Below are positions 1-11,500 of a DNA stretch of 64,000 bases, in pieces; position 1 is the stretch's first letter; each line of letters starts with the position of its first letter. Made by a program: the position numbers and the translations under genes. Below the pieces are notes generated by a model. That model ran no database searches and was not told where the DNA came from. It saw only the letters and a program-made list of their open reading frames with translations. This stretch comes from Hirsutella rhossiliensis (Eukaryota > Ascomycota > Sordariomycetes > Hypocreales > Ophiocordycipitaceae): positions 5,208,001 to 5,272,000 of the forward strand of contig NW_025408668.1 of the NCBI RefSeq assembly GCF_020360975.1, in the 5' to 3' direction.

Positions 1-3000
1 CCACGGGACAGGCCATGGAGGAAGTGCAGACTCAGCTGGTATATTACGAGCTGGATCTCGGGTTGAATCACGTCGTTCGCAAGTGGTCGGAGACCGTGGA
101 CCCAACCGCATCGATGCTCTTCCAAGTTCCCGGCGGCAGCGATGGCCCCAGCGGGGTGCTCGTCTGCGGGCAAGAGAGCATCACGTTCATGCACAGCAAT
201 CAAAACCCTTTGCGCGTTCCGATTCCCCGGCGGAGAGGCGCCACAGAGGATCCTAATCGGAAACGGTTCATCGTCGCGGGCATCATGCACAAGCTCAAAG
301 GAAGCAGCGGCGCCTTCTTCTTCCTCCTGCAGACCGAGGATGGCGATCTCTTCAAAGTCTCCATGGAGATAATCAACGACCACCGAGGGAAACCTACTGC
401 GGACGTCAAACAGATAATCATCAAATACTTCGACACTCTCCCCGTGGCATCGAGCTTTTGCATCTTGAAGAGCGGATATCTCTATGTCGCGAGCCAATAT
501 GGCGACGCTGGCTTCTACCAGTTTGAGAAGCTTGCCGACGACGATGACGAACTGGAGTTTAGCAGCGACAATTTCCCCGCGGATCCCCAGGCATCATACG
601 AGCCCGTTTACTTCCACCCTCGGCCAGCGGTCAATCTCACCATGGTTCAAAGGATCCCCTCTATGAACCCGCTCATCGACTGCAAGGTCGCCAACTTAAC
701 CGGGGAAGACGCGCCTCAAGTCTACACCGTCTGTGGGACTGGGGCACGCAGTACGTTTCGCGTGCTCAAGCACGGGCTGGACGTCACCCACATCGTCGGA
801 TCCGAGCTCCCTGGCGCGCCGGTGGCGGTCTGGACACTCAAGTTGAACCGCAACGACAAGTACGACGCTTACATTGTTCTTTCCTTTGGCAACGGATCCC
901 TCATTCTCAGTATTGGAGAAACGGTGGAAGAAGTGAGCGACTCTGGGTTTCTCACCGATGTGCCCACCCTAGCTGCGCAGCTGCTGGGCGACGGCGGCCT
1001 GCTTCAAGTTCACCCCAAGGGTATACGGGTCATTCGCAATGGCAAGCCGCCTGACGACTGGGAGGCGCCCCTGCATCGCTCAATCGTCGCTGCCGCTACG
1101 AATGCCCAGCAAGTCGCCATCGCGTTAAGCTCTGGCGAGATCATTTACTTCGAGGCGGACGATGAGGGCAACTTGAACGAGTTCGAGGACAAGAAGGCTA
1201 TGTCTGGAACGGTCACGTGCCTGAGCCTGGGTGAAGTGCCCGAGGGAAGACTCCGCAGCTCGTTCCTGGCCGTCGGCTGTGATGACTGCACCGTGCGCAT
1301 CCTTAGTTTGGATCACGGCGCCACGCTTGACAACAAGTCGGTTCAGGCCTTGACGGCAGCTCCCACATCCTTGGCCATCATCGCCATGGATGACTCCTCG
1401 TCCGGCGGCTCAACGCTTTATCTGCACATTGGGCTGCACTCGGGCGTCTATCTACGCACGGTGGTCGACGAGGTATCCGGCGAGCTGACAGACACCCGCC
1501 AAAGATTCCTGGGACCAAAGCAAGTCAAGCTGTTTCAGCTCACAGTGGAGGGCAAGACATGCGTTCTCGCTCTCAGCTCTCGACCTTGGCTTGGGTACCC
1601 GGATCCGATCACCAAAACCTACATGATGGCACCATTGAACTACCCAGAGCTTCAATGGGGCTGGAACTTCACGAGCGAGCAATGCGAAGAGGGCCTTGTC
1701 ACGATTCATGGACAAGACTTGAGGTTAGTGCGCGGCAAACTTTACCCTCACCTCTCAACTGTTTTGCATGATGACACAATGGACCCGATGCCCCATGGGC
1801 TATGAGGCATTATTACGCTTTATTCCAATTGTTCCTACTGACGAGCAAACGCTGTCTCCGCTCTCATTTTGCTGCATGACCTACACGAGTCCGATCATTC
1901 GCTGACCTGATCAAAAGCATCATTTCGATAGACCGTTTGGGAGTCACTCTCACCCAGAGATCGGTCCCGTTGAGCTACACCCCGAGGAAGCTTATCAAGC
2001 ATCCAGACCAGCCCGTCTTTTATAGCATTGAATCCGATAACAACACACTGCCCCCGAAACTCCGATCTCAGCTGCTGGCCGACCCCGCTGCGGTTAATGG
2101 CGACGCAAAGGTGCTCCCGCCAGAGATCTTCGGTCACCCAAGGGGCAACCGTCATTGGGCATCATGCATCAGCGTCATCGACCCGGTGTCCGAAGAGCCG
2201 GAGGTGCTGCAAACTCTTCATTTGGACGAGAACGAGTCTGCTGTCAGCGCTACCATCGTTCCGTTTTCCAGCCAAGACGGCGAAAGCTTTCTCGTGGTCG
2301 GTACCGGCAAAGATGTCGTGGTGAATCCTCGAAGCTTCTCCGAGGCGTTCATTCATGTCTACCGTCTCAACGAAGGCGGCCGCCAGATCGAATTTGTGCA
2401 CAAAACGGCGGTCGAAGAGCCACCCTTGGCTCTGATACCTTTTCAAGGGAAGGTCTTGGCTGGAATCGGCAAGGTATTGCGGGCGTATGATCTCGGCATG
2501 CGGCAGCTGCTGCGAAAGGCCCAGGCCGAAGCCGGTCCCCAGCAAATCGTGTCGCTGAACACCCAGGGCAACCGGATCGTCGTCGGCGATGTCCAATATG
2601 GCATCACGTATGTGGTCTACAAGCCGGCAACAAACAAGCTCATCCCCTTTGTGGATGACACCGCCGCTAGGTGGACGACTTGCACGGCCATGGTGGACTA
2701 CGAATCGGTTGCCGGCGGCGACAAATTCGGCAATGTATGGGTTGTACGATGTCCCCCCAAGGCGAGCGAAGAAGCAGACGAGGAGGATTCCGGCATTCAC
2801 TTGACCAACGCCAGGAGCTATCTCCACGGAACCTCTCGCCGCCTCGACCTCATGTGCCACTTCTACACCCAAGATATCCCCACCAGCGTCACCAAGACAA
2901 GCCTCATTGTGGGAGGGCAGGACGTTTTGCTGTGGAGCGGACTCATGGGGACCATTGGCGTCCTTATCCCGCTCGTGAGTCGCGAAGACGCCGATTTCTT

Positions 3001-3289
3001 TCAGAGTCTTGAACAACATCTCCGAAGTGACGACGCACCGTTGGTGGGGCGAGACCACTTGATGTACCGCAGTTATTACGCGCCCGTCAAGGGCGTCATT
3101 GACGGCGATCTCTGCGAGAGATACAATCTGCTCTCCAACGACAAGAAGATGACGATTGCCGGGGAGCTGGATCGCTCGGTGCGGGAGATTGAGAGGAAGA
3201 TTTCGGTAACGACCCCAACCGCTGACGGCGCTTGCTCGAGTTGATGCTAACCATGCCGTCAGGACATTCGAACGCGATCTGCCTTTTAA
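1..3289 (+). CDS. RSE1: Pre-mRNA-splicing factor RSE1 (SF3b130/SF3B3 homologue), 5' partial
   Basis: Core subunit of the U2 snRNP SF3b complex, which helps recognise the branch site in the nucleus. The protein reads across three exons: 3-1723, 1918-3205 and 3263-3289. Exon 1 carries the family block [15 protein letters not shown] followed by [11 protein letters not shown]; exon 2 carries PLSYTPRK and the CPSF_A-type beta-propeller region; the 27-nt last exon adds DIRTRSAF, matching the conserved family C-terminus. Introns 1724-1917 (gttagt...aag, branch-like gctgac at 1901) and 3206-3262 (gtaacg...cag, branch gctaac at 3246) restore one frame. The frame is open to the window edge and the first ATG (15) aligns to an internal family position, so roughly 190 to 200 N-terminal residues lie outside the window. 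The first splice gives Ser where relatives have Arg, so that junction is slightly uncertain. The gene looks intact. Confidence 0.93.
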
Positions 3290-4139
3290 ACCAGCCAAGA
3301 GACGAGCCCGTTGCGAAAGCAGCGCGATATATAAAATGTATGAACATGTGAAAGCCCACAGTAGCTGGGGCCTGCGGTGTCGGCGTACTGTACAAAACGT
3401 CCCATCTGGACGGAAGCATTTAAGCACAGCTCTTGAAGTATGGATTTCCAACACACCACACTTGCGAGCACCATTGACTAAGCGTGATTCGCTTACAGAC
3501 CTCGCCAAAAAAGGCTACGGCGCTGGTGGCCTCTTCCGTATGCGGAGCTGCACGCTTCCTCTGACGTGGCCACTTTTTCAACGACGCTGGTCCATGTCTG
3601 CCCTGTTTGCTACCAAGTCTCGACAGGCTTTTCGGCGAGAGGAGTGATGGGGCGTATCCGCGGTCAAAATTTACGTCTTAGAGGCTGTTTCGATTGAGAG
3701 CTTTCCAGTTCCGTGTCCCAGACCAGGAGCTCATAGATGACCGCCATGATGAAACGGATAATGGGGTTTCATGCACGACATCACTTGACCTTGCCATCTT
3801 TCTCACCGGGTACTGCCCTGGGAGGCATGAGGATGAAGCTGGTCGAGCCATCCACGATCGCGCATAGCTGGGAACGCAGGCATCAAGGTCACGGCGGTCG
3901 AGACATTGGGAAACGAGGCCTGAAAGACCGACATGCAAGCCACCACCAAAAGCCAACCTGGTCGGAACCTTGGCAGTGTGCAAGGAGCAATCGAGCTCAT
4001 CAGGAACGTTTACTAAGTCCGGCTTCACGAACAGCCCACGAAGTAGATGTTGCTCTTAAAGTGTAACTGGTGAACAACAAAGATTACCCAAGTCAATTAC
4101 GCACCAGCTCGCTTAGCCTCACGTTACTTGTGCTCGACA
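3290..4139. other. Intergenic region between convergent RSE1 and MFS genes
   Basis: The two flanking genes converge here, so this stretch should contain both 3' UTRs. Short open frames on both strands (for example 3678-4028 on the minus strand) show no domain I recognise and no codon pattern like that of the neighbours. No tRNA, repeat or transposon end was seen. Confidence 0.6.
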
Positions 4140-6031
4140 TTAGGAATATGCTAGCCATCCATGCCAAGGATTCGTCCGTCGCTCCTCCTCAGTTGCGGAG
4201 ACGTAAGGAGAATCATCAAGCTTCTTTTGAAGCTGTTTAAACTTTGGTGCCGGAGCCTTGAGCTCAAAGAGGATGTCTAGTTCGAGGTAGGAAAGCTTCT
4301 TGGTCTCGGGCAATCGAAAGTAGCACCATACGAGGCAAAGCAGAGCGGTGGTTGCGTACACGAAACAGGCTTTACCGCCGAGGTTCCACGCAGTCGGATT
4401 GAGCATTTTGGGGGCTAGGATATTGTTGATGATGGTGACTAGGTTGTACGCGATTCTGGCAAGCGCCACCGTTTTGAGCCGAAGTCGCGTTGCAGGGACC
4501 TCGGCCACGAGGACATAGCACACCGGACCGATGGTGAGGTTGTAAGACAAGGTCGTCGCCACGATCAGGCCACCCAGGGCCCAGCTGGGACCCTCATTCC
4601 CGGTCAAGACCACAGAAATGATGCCTCCAGTGGTTAGGAGCACAACTGCTGAGGACAAGCCGGCGAGGTAAAGCGTTCGTCGGCCTGCGTATGGAATAAA
4701 AGCCCAGGATAGTATAGCCCCGAGAACTGCGACGCCGTACATGATGGTCGAAAACGTAAAGGAAGTCGAAAAATTGAATCCAGCCTGCTCGAAGAAGTAC
4801 GGCCCGTAACTGGTCAGCGTGGCGCCGGAGAGGGCTTGGCACACCCATGCCATGCATGCTATCTCAGTCCTGCGGCGGTTCGTGCCTTTGAACAAGTCGA
4901 AATATGTAGTTCCGTCGTACTGTAGTGCTTTCTCGACGGTGTTTGTGTGCGCCATGAGGGCTATGGCGTTGTCAATGTCGAGTTCGTCTTGGTCGGAAAG
5001 GCGCCTGAGGGCATGACGGGCATATTCTGGCTTATCGTGGCGTATGAACCACCCTAACGATTCGTCTCAGTACGGTATATACGCTGCACGAGACTTGGGA
5101 GCTTACATGGACTTTCGGGAGCAAAGTAGACGCCGACGAGCAGCGGCAAGGCCCAAGCCCACTGCAACGCGAATGGAAAGCGAAACGACCACTCTGTCGT
5201 CTCACGGCTGGAAACGCGGAGGATCCCGGTGCCGATGAGCTGCCCGATGAGCCAGCAGGTGTTTGTATTGCTCAAGACGAAGGCGCGTAGAAGCGAGGGT
5301 ACAACTTCGGCGGCATACGTTGCCGCCAGAGTCTGTATGACACCCCATGGGATCCCTGGAGGTTGATGAGAGATTAGGCCAAGAATACACCAAGACGTTC
5401 AAGAATGGTGCCTACCCAACAAGACCTGAGACGCCAGCAGAGTTTCGAGATTGTCGGCGAACACGGCAGGGAATACCGCAAGACAGATCCAAGCAAGGCA
5501 TATAAACATGATGGGCCGGTAACCGGTAATGGAGGCAACGAATCCGAATGCGAACAATCCCACTATTTCGGCAAGAATGGATGCATTTTGGAGGGCCATT
5601 TGCCATGTCGGTGAGATTTCGGATTCGATAGCTGTGCCGGACGACTGTAAAGGGTCTCCATATTTCCGGGTAAAGGTTGGCAAGGCAAAGAGGCCCGTGA
5701 TGAGCAACTTGTCGTATGCCTCCATGATGACTGTCGCGATTAGTAGCAGCGACCAGCCCACGGCCTTGGGATAACAACGGAGGCAATCGAAAAAGGTCAT
5801 TCGTTTTTCCGTCGTCATGCCGCTCCTTGCGCGCTCCTGGGCCTTGACTGAGCTGGCCGACTGTTGCGAGAGCCATATTGAGTCTTGGATGGCCTTGAAC
5901 CTAGCGGCGGACGAATGCTGCCCGGCCCCTGGCGACTCCGTGGTCGTTGAGAAGTCCGACATGGATTTGGCATCGTAATCGTCAACGACGACGTTGAAGT
6001 GAGCTTCAGCTTTGGGGTCTGATGAGGCCAT
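4140..6031 (-). CDS. MFS sugar transporter, alpha-glucoside (maltose) permease type
   Basis: Predicted plasma-membrane sugar/proton symporter of the major facilitator superfamily, sugar porter family, closest in motif pattern to fungal maltose/general alpha-glucoside permeases. Three exons on the minus strand: 6031-5416, 5355-5107 and 5053-4140, joining to 1779 nt (592 aa). Introns are 60 nt (5415-5356) and 53 nt (5106-5054) with GT...AG ends. The splices rebuild the family blocks GIPWGV and FAPESPWW (about residue 285), and exon 3 holds GRRTLYL and a C-terminal LPETKKLSYLELDILFE (about residue 536). About twelve hydrophobic segments follow a roughly 90-residue hydrophilic N-terminus, a usual length for the family. 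The start at 6031 has a good context (gccATGG); an overlapping out-of-frame ATG lies a few bases upstream. No defect is seen. The substrate is inferred from family motifs only. Confidence 0.9.
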
Positions 6032-7391
6032 GGCGATGTCATCCTACTCACCGCTCATTTTGCTTGCGAGGAGGTGAGTGAAAAGGATGAAGTGCACATA
6101 TATTATCAGTCGCCGTCGCGAGGAGAGTCCGGAACCCCGCTGCCGAAGAAACAAGATCGTAGCGTTTAGGCTTCAGGCTCCAGCCACCAGGTTGTCAAAG
6201 TCCTTCCGAATGGGGCTCAAGCCATGTTTCTATTACTCAGGGCCTGGCCACGGCTACGGCCTAAACAGGTGTAGACGGAGAGCCATTTAGGACATGTTAA
6301 TAAGCTCGCAAGTGTTTCAATTTTTTCTTCTTCCGAGTGCCAGATTCAGGACAGTTTCCGGCGGCAAGCTTTATATCTGACACGACAATTGTCACAGGCC
6401 GATACATTGTGACTAACAGACAGACCGCATGATTTGGATGGCATGAGTCGATTTGACTGTTCTATCAACGCGATTGGTCCATTCTGCCTTGGTTGACATG
6501 TCCTGTCCTTTGTCAAGTGGAGCGGCGACTTCTTCCATCTCTGCCGGCCCCTTATCGATCATGGCCCACTCTGCAAGCCGCCTTTTCCCGACCCGGGCGG
6601 CTTGTTTCGCCCCACGCCATTGTCCATCTCTGCCGCGTCGATTACAGGGGTTTGAAAGCATAGTGAAAGCAGGGAAAGAGGGGCCACACGAAAGGGAAAC
6701 CAGGAATGCCTGTTTCTTTCTAGCAAGGGGGCCATGGGAGTATCACCCATAGGTATGGATATTCCTTGCAGGCCTAAACTCGTTGTATAACAATGGAGAG
6801 CTTGCGGTCCGATACCTGGTTTATACTTTTCATGCGTCTCTATAGAATGGGTACAACTCCAAGGGAAACAGGGGGCTTGCGGACTCGTACGCTGACCCCA
6901 AGACTCAGCTTAGTCGCGGCTTTGGCTAGTGATTATCGTCTTAAAAGTCTTTACGGCCTTACAGTCAAAGTCTCGTGAAGCACACCTCGAGCGGCATTGG
7001 CGAGCTTGGCATTCGCTAGCTAGGAGGGGATGGCAAGGAGACAAAGTCACAAAGGTTTCGAGGCCGAGGGGGAATGGCGGGCATCCGCTGCTTGGGAACT
7101 ACCTGAATGTTTATGGCCATGCCGTGGATGCTGGGCAGGAGGCTGGAGCTTCGACACGAGAGAGTTAGCGGACAAGAACTTTTCCGTGTATCGGGAGTCT
7201 GCGACTACTTCACGAGGCTCTGGCAATGAAACTCCCTCCGAAAGCAAGACGCTCATCCGGGGACCTATTCTATAAGAAACATGTTCTACTCCTTCCGAAA
7301 CCCGTCTGCTCCCTTCATGAAAGAAATCAGTTTTCCTTAACTCGCTAGCCGGAGAAGGATCAGGGCATAAGCTAAAAAGCCTCCAGCTCTT
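6032..7391. other. Intergenic region, MFS promoter side
   Basis: This holds the upstream region of the MFS permease (right of 6031) and the 3' flank of the DUF4419 gene. Several overlapping 60- to 100-codon open frames exist on both strands, none with a recognisable domain or splice-supported extension. No RNA gene or repeat was seen. CA/TG content is normal, so this stretch has not been heavily hit by RIP. Confidence 0.6.
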
Positions 7392-8636
7392 CTATGCACC
7401 CGCATATAGAAAAGAGAAGCTCGTAATTTTGCAGGATGGCGACTGCTCTTGTAACACCTCCATCTCCCGCTCGCGGGACTCGGCCGCCTCGGCAGGTTCG
7501 TTTTCGCACATCCACCATCCCGAGTACGGTTGAATGGCCCTGAGGGCTGAAGGACCCTCCGAATATGAGCGGCTCTCGCCCGAAGCCTCTCCCGACCCCC
7601 CCTCCGACGCGACCCCGGGGGCAGATGGGCGAGCTAGGATGCCGACGGAACCCGCTATCAAGGTGCTGTCGTAGACTTCGCCGTGGTCATTGACATTGAC
7701 CGGCACGGAGGCGAACCCAGCGGGTACTTCTTGTATGTCAGCGTAAGGGTATGACAGCCCGTCGAGCACAACGTTATCATGGGAGCGACGCCGAGCCGCT
7801 CCGGCCTCTTTCCAGAAGCAAAAGACGGAAAGCCAACCCGAAATATAGTGCATGCCGCTGCCTTGGTGTATTCTTGTGATCATGGTGTTCCAGAAGTCGG
7901 TGACGTCGGTGCTTGACGGCTGGCTGAAGCAGAGCACCATGCGACGTAGGATCGGCCTCAGCATCTCGGCAAACTGCGTGGGCTCGTCGCCGAGCTGGTC
8001 CAGCTTATCGAGCCTGGCAAGAATGTCCTGCCAGTCCGAGGCCTCTCCGAGCAGCGTGACGGAAGGGAGACCGCAGATAATGGTCATCTTGTACGAAAAA
8101 TACTTCTGCATGGCCCCCATGAACAGCACCGAGGCGATAACTTGGTCCTCATCAGTCGTCGTCGAAAAGGAAGGTAAGACTCAAGTCCGCAGCTCGGGGT
8201 CGTTGACGTTCTTGGAGATGAGCTGCGTCATTGCCTGGGCGAGGGCGCCGAAGTCGGCCTGTTCCAAGGTGCCGGTATCGACCACTTCAAGTTCCTTGCG
8301 GCCCTCGTGCGAGACAAAGAAGCTGCGCAGGGCCTCGGCATTGGCGTTGATATAGAAGCTCAGCTGTGTGATGATGGCGAACCACACGTCTTCGGGCCGG
8401 ATCACCAGGTGGTGATGATCGCTGTAGGCCATATAGGCGGACCACACAAATCCGTTTGCAGAGGCCGAGGCGTGGTTCTCACGGAGTGCGTGGCGGCTGA
8501 AGGAGCTCTGGAGGATTATCTTGCTCCGCCGATACTGCTTGGGGCTGACTTCTTTCAGAAGCTCTTCCGATGTTGCAACCTTTGAGCGCTGCCAGCTCTC
8601 GGCCGGATGGTTAATAACGTCGATTGTCACGGGCAT
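7392..8636 (-). pseudogene. DUF4419-domain protein gene with in-frame TGA
   Basis: A DUF4419 (PF14388-type) protein of unknown biochemical function, common in filamentous fungi. Family-like blocks before the break are NGFVWSAYMAYSDHHHLVIR, PEDVWFAI, YINANAEALR and SHEGRKELEVVD; after it come YFSYKMTIICGLPSVTLLGE, DWQDILARLDKL and a GWLSVFCFW block. The reading frame is continuous from ATG 8636 to the stop at 7392 except for one TGA at 8183-8181 (codon 152), in ...ELRT-stop-VLPSFSTTT.... Relatives as I recall them have Trp here, so TGG to TGA is the simplest explanation. No GT...AG pair nearby removes the stop. A start nine codons upstream (8663) is possible, but MPVTIDV resembles family starts. 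The gene diverges from the HET gene. It is probably a pseudogene; readthrough or a sequencing error remain possible. Confidence 0.8.
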
Positions 8637-9133
8637 AATGAAGAGTTTGATCAAGGTATCCACGTAGAGTCAAAATAGTTGAGATTGTTACTTTTGAGCC
8701 CCAGTGGGCGAGTGCCTGGTCTGCACATGTATGTATGTTGACCGACGACATACTAACTTATAGTACATGGGAGGCCTTAAAAAGGCGCCCTTGATGCTTA
8801 AGAGGCGGCTTGTAATTAACAAGCGCAGAGTGGCCGACGTTGCCCAATAAGCGCGGCTCCTTGCCCGTTGATCTTCCCGCTCCGGGCTGCTGCCTGCCGC
8901 CCTCATGGGGGCCATCGAGGCGGAGACCGCAGGGACCGCACGATGTGTTGATTTCGCTATTTCTTCTTGACAGGCTGCTTCGTATAAGTGGAAGATGATC
9001 ACCTTTGAAACACCCGCAGTTCAACATTGAACCGATCACCCTGGTGCCAGACTGCTCCTAATTTGATACAAGACTCGAGTCTATTGAGTTTGAACTGCAA
9101 GAAGAATACCAAGAACCACAAGTAACTGCTTCT
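8637..9133. promoter_or_regulatory. Shared divergent intergenic region of the DUF4419 and HET genes
   Basis: About 500 bp separates two head-to-head genes, so both promoters should lie here. I see no clear TATA box or other named element that can be assigned to either gene, and the small minus-strand open frames inside it (8688-9039) have no recognisable domain. Confidence 0.45.
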
Positions 9134-11500
9134 ATGCCGCCGCAAGTTTATGCCCGGCTTCGCAATGACAATGTCGCCTCCGAAACTTTGTTATGGACGG
9201 GGATATTACACTCACCAGGCGATACGTCCGAGATCCAAAATATTGGTGTCGACGAATTCGCAACCGAGACAAGGACTGCACTCTACCTGCCGACGAGACA
9301 AACGAAAGGCCTCTCTAATGCTACCTACGTAGAATCGGAGGTGGGATACTTTATCGTCCTCGGTCCACCTTGCCCGGAAAAGCCAATCTCTCATGCACCG
9401 GCCCCCGGTGGCATCTGCGTGGCCTGTGAAGCGCTCGAGCTGGCAAGCCTGCTGTCGTTTGTGCCGCTAGGCAGACGACATAACCTCGGATGGTTCAGGG
9501 ACATCCTTGATTGCTCCTGCTGTGGCCTGTGCCGCCTTCTGCCTCGGGGATTCGAATCAAGCGCAGGGCTCGGCGCTGTCAAGCTGGCGGCACAGGACGC
9601 GGAGTCCTTTGTTTTGGTCAGTACGCTCGCCGCGGCCATTCCCATGGCCCAGAGTAGGCAGCACCGGCCATACGAGCTGCAGGCCTTTATGGTCCAGAGT
9701 GGGGGCATTATCGCGGCCGAGGCATGCGTTCGGCTCATCTCAGAGTGCGCCGTTGGACTGGGCAAGTCCCCTCGCTTCCATGGCCGCCGCGTGAATCATG
9801 AGGCGGCCGACATGTCACTAGCCCTGTCGTGGATCAAAGAGTGTGCCGAGTCTCACCACTGTGGCAAGGGGGTCGTGGCGGAACGGGCAGGCGTTGGAGA
9901 TGGCCTCACCTTGGTTGACGTGAAGCAGGATTGCCTCGTAGAGGCTCCCTGGGACTCCAAGTACATTGCCCTGAGCTATGTTTGGCCCCGGTTCGAGACC
10001 ACGCGCCTGTTCAAGACAAACTGCCATCGGTGGCATCAACCTGGCTCCCTCCGCACGTCGCAGATCCGACTCCCTAGGGTCATCGCTGACGCTATGAACG
10101 TGGTACTCTTGCTAGGCCAGCGCTTCCTGTGGGTTGATGCCCTGTGTATCGTTCACGACGATGGCGAAACAGCCGAGCGCTTGATAAAGGCCATGGATCA
10201 AGTCTACGGCCGATCCTTCCTCATCATCGTTGTGGCCTCAGGGAGCGACCCTTCACATGACTACGGCATCTCGGGCATCAACGGGCTGCCCAGAAGCATC
10301 AGGCAGGACTCGGCGAGAGTCGACGGCCTTGACTTGGTCGCGGCTCTTGCCAACTACGACAAGGCGCTACGAAGCAGTCTCTGGTCCACTTGTGGCTGGA
10401 TTTTTCAAGAAGGCATCCTCTCTGGGCGGTGTCTCGTGTTCTCAGAGCAGCAGATGTATTTCCGATGTGGACACGACTCGAGATGCGAAGACGTGCGCGC
10501 CGAGGGGCGCGGCAGATTCGACAAGCACGCAGCCAAGCCCATCGTCCGAGGCGGACAGCTGGACTACCTCGGCAGCGACCACTTCCTGCGACAGGTCTCC
10601 TCGAAAAATATCTGGCAAGAGTATGCACTCTTGGTGAGCGGATACACGTCGAGAAACCTAACGTTTGAGGAGGACGTCCACAATGCCTCCAAGGGAATTA
10701 TGCAAAGCTTGACCTCGCTATTGGGCCCCGTTGGTTTCTTTATTGGGCTTCCGATAGGCTTCTTTGATGCGACTCTTCTCTGGTATCCAACGAGCCGGCT
10801 GCGTCGGCGGCAGGCCCAGACCGGGGATTCCAGAATGTCTCTTCTGCCCACCTGGTCATGGATGGCCTGAGTCGGCAAAGTTAATTACGAAGCCAGTATG
10901 TTTCATCTGCCGGACGAACAGGTTGCCTTGACAATAATCGAATGGTGGAAACTTCAGGACGGAGCCCTGGTTCCTTTGAGGAGGTACAAGCCAAGCCCAG
11001 GCGCTGCGCTCAGTCAAGGCTTGCTTCAGGCTCACAGCCGCGGGTTCGGTCCTATGCACCTGATATGCTGGGGGCTGTGCGTGAAGCTAACTGTTGACCC
11101 ACGGGAGCGCTTCATCTTTGGCTGGGTAACAGACTGTGGGCAGTCGGTTCCGTGTTTCATAATCCTCGACGATGCAGGCGAACCTTGCGGCATGCTCCCT
11201 TCTGCGGACCGAGAATGGGCGGAAGAGGTCAAGAAACAGGTAACAGGGCGTGTCTGCGAGTTTCTGCTCCTGTCTGTCGGTCGCCAGTGTGACGTAGACA
11301 GAACCACCGATCGTGCCAGATATTTCCACAAGAAGTATCACATCCACGGTAATAATTTCAATTGTTTTTATAACGTTATACTGCTGGAGCATGACGAGGA
11401 AGGAGTGTCTTTTAGACGAGGCATCGGGCGTATTCACACTGCTGCAATCGACAAGAACCCGTTTCGCGACTGGGAACGGCGGATTATAGTCCTCGCGTAG
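9134..11500 (+). pseudogene. HET (heterokaryon incompatibility) domain protein with in-frame TGA
   Basis: HET-domain proteins act in fungal non-self recognition and incompatibility cell death. The three usual HET blocks are visible: KYIALSYVWP (about residue 275), RFLWVDALCIVHDDGE (about 330) and GWIFQEGILSGRCLVF (about 420), the last followed by QQMYFRCG. The frame runs uninterrupted from ATG 9134 to a TGA at 10868-10870 (codon 579), then on in the same frame for 209 more codons to TAG at 11500. The break lies inside the typical post-HET block: LLPTWSWMA-stop-VGKVNYEAS, where relatives carry a Trp. The distal part keeps family features (NVILLEHDEEGVSFRRGIGR). No plausible intron removes the stop (no GT donor, span too short). 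The product would lose its C-terminal quarter; the HET domain itself is complete, so a truncated protein could still act. Confidence 0.85.

Noticed and set aside
1737..1805. Stop of RSE1 exon 1 at 1805 as a true gene end
   Set aside because: The sequence after 1724 has no family similarity and a GT...AG intron restores the conserved continuation in exon 2.
2162..3508. 448-codon open frame on the minus strand
   Set aside because: It lies antisense to RSE1 exon 2, whose coding identity is clear, and shows no domain of its own; it is a shadow frame.
3678..4028. 116-codon minus-strand frame downstream of the MFS gene
   Set aside because: Three overlapping frames in the same place look equally plausible and none has a recognisable motif.
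5054..5275. Separate small minus-strand gene starting in the MFS region
   Set aside because: It is the middle exon of the permease; splicing on both sides rebuilds conserved family blocks.
8130..8190. Intron between the two DUF4419 segments
   Set aside because: The two segments are in the same frame and the residues between them (VLPSFSTTTDEDQVIASV) match the family, so nothing needs to be spliced out.
8178..10873. Shared TGAGTC at both premature stops as a regulatory site
   Set aside because: Six bases shared at two codon contexts is easily chance, and both lie inside coding sequence.
10862..10897. Intron removing the TGA of the HET gene
   Set aside because: No GT donor before the stop and the available span is under 40 nt; homology continues directly on both sides of the TGA.
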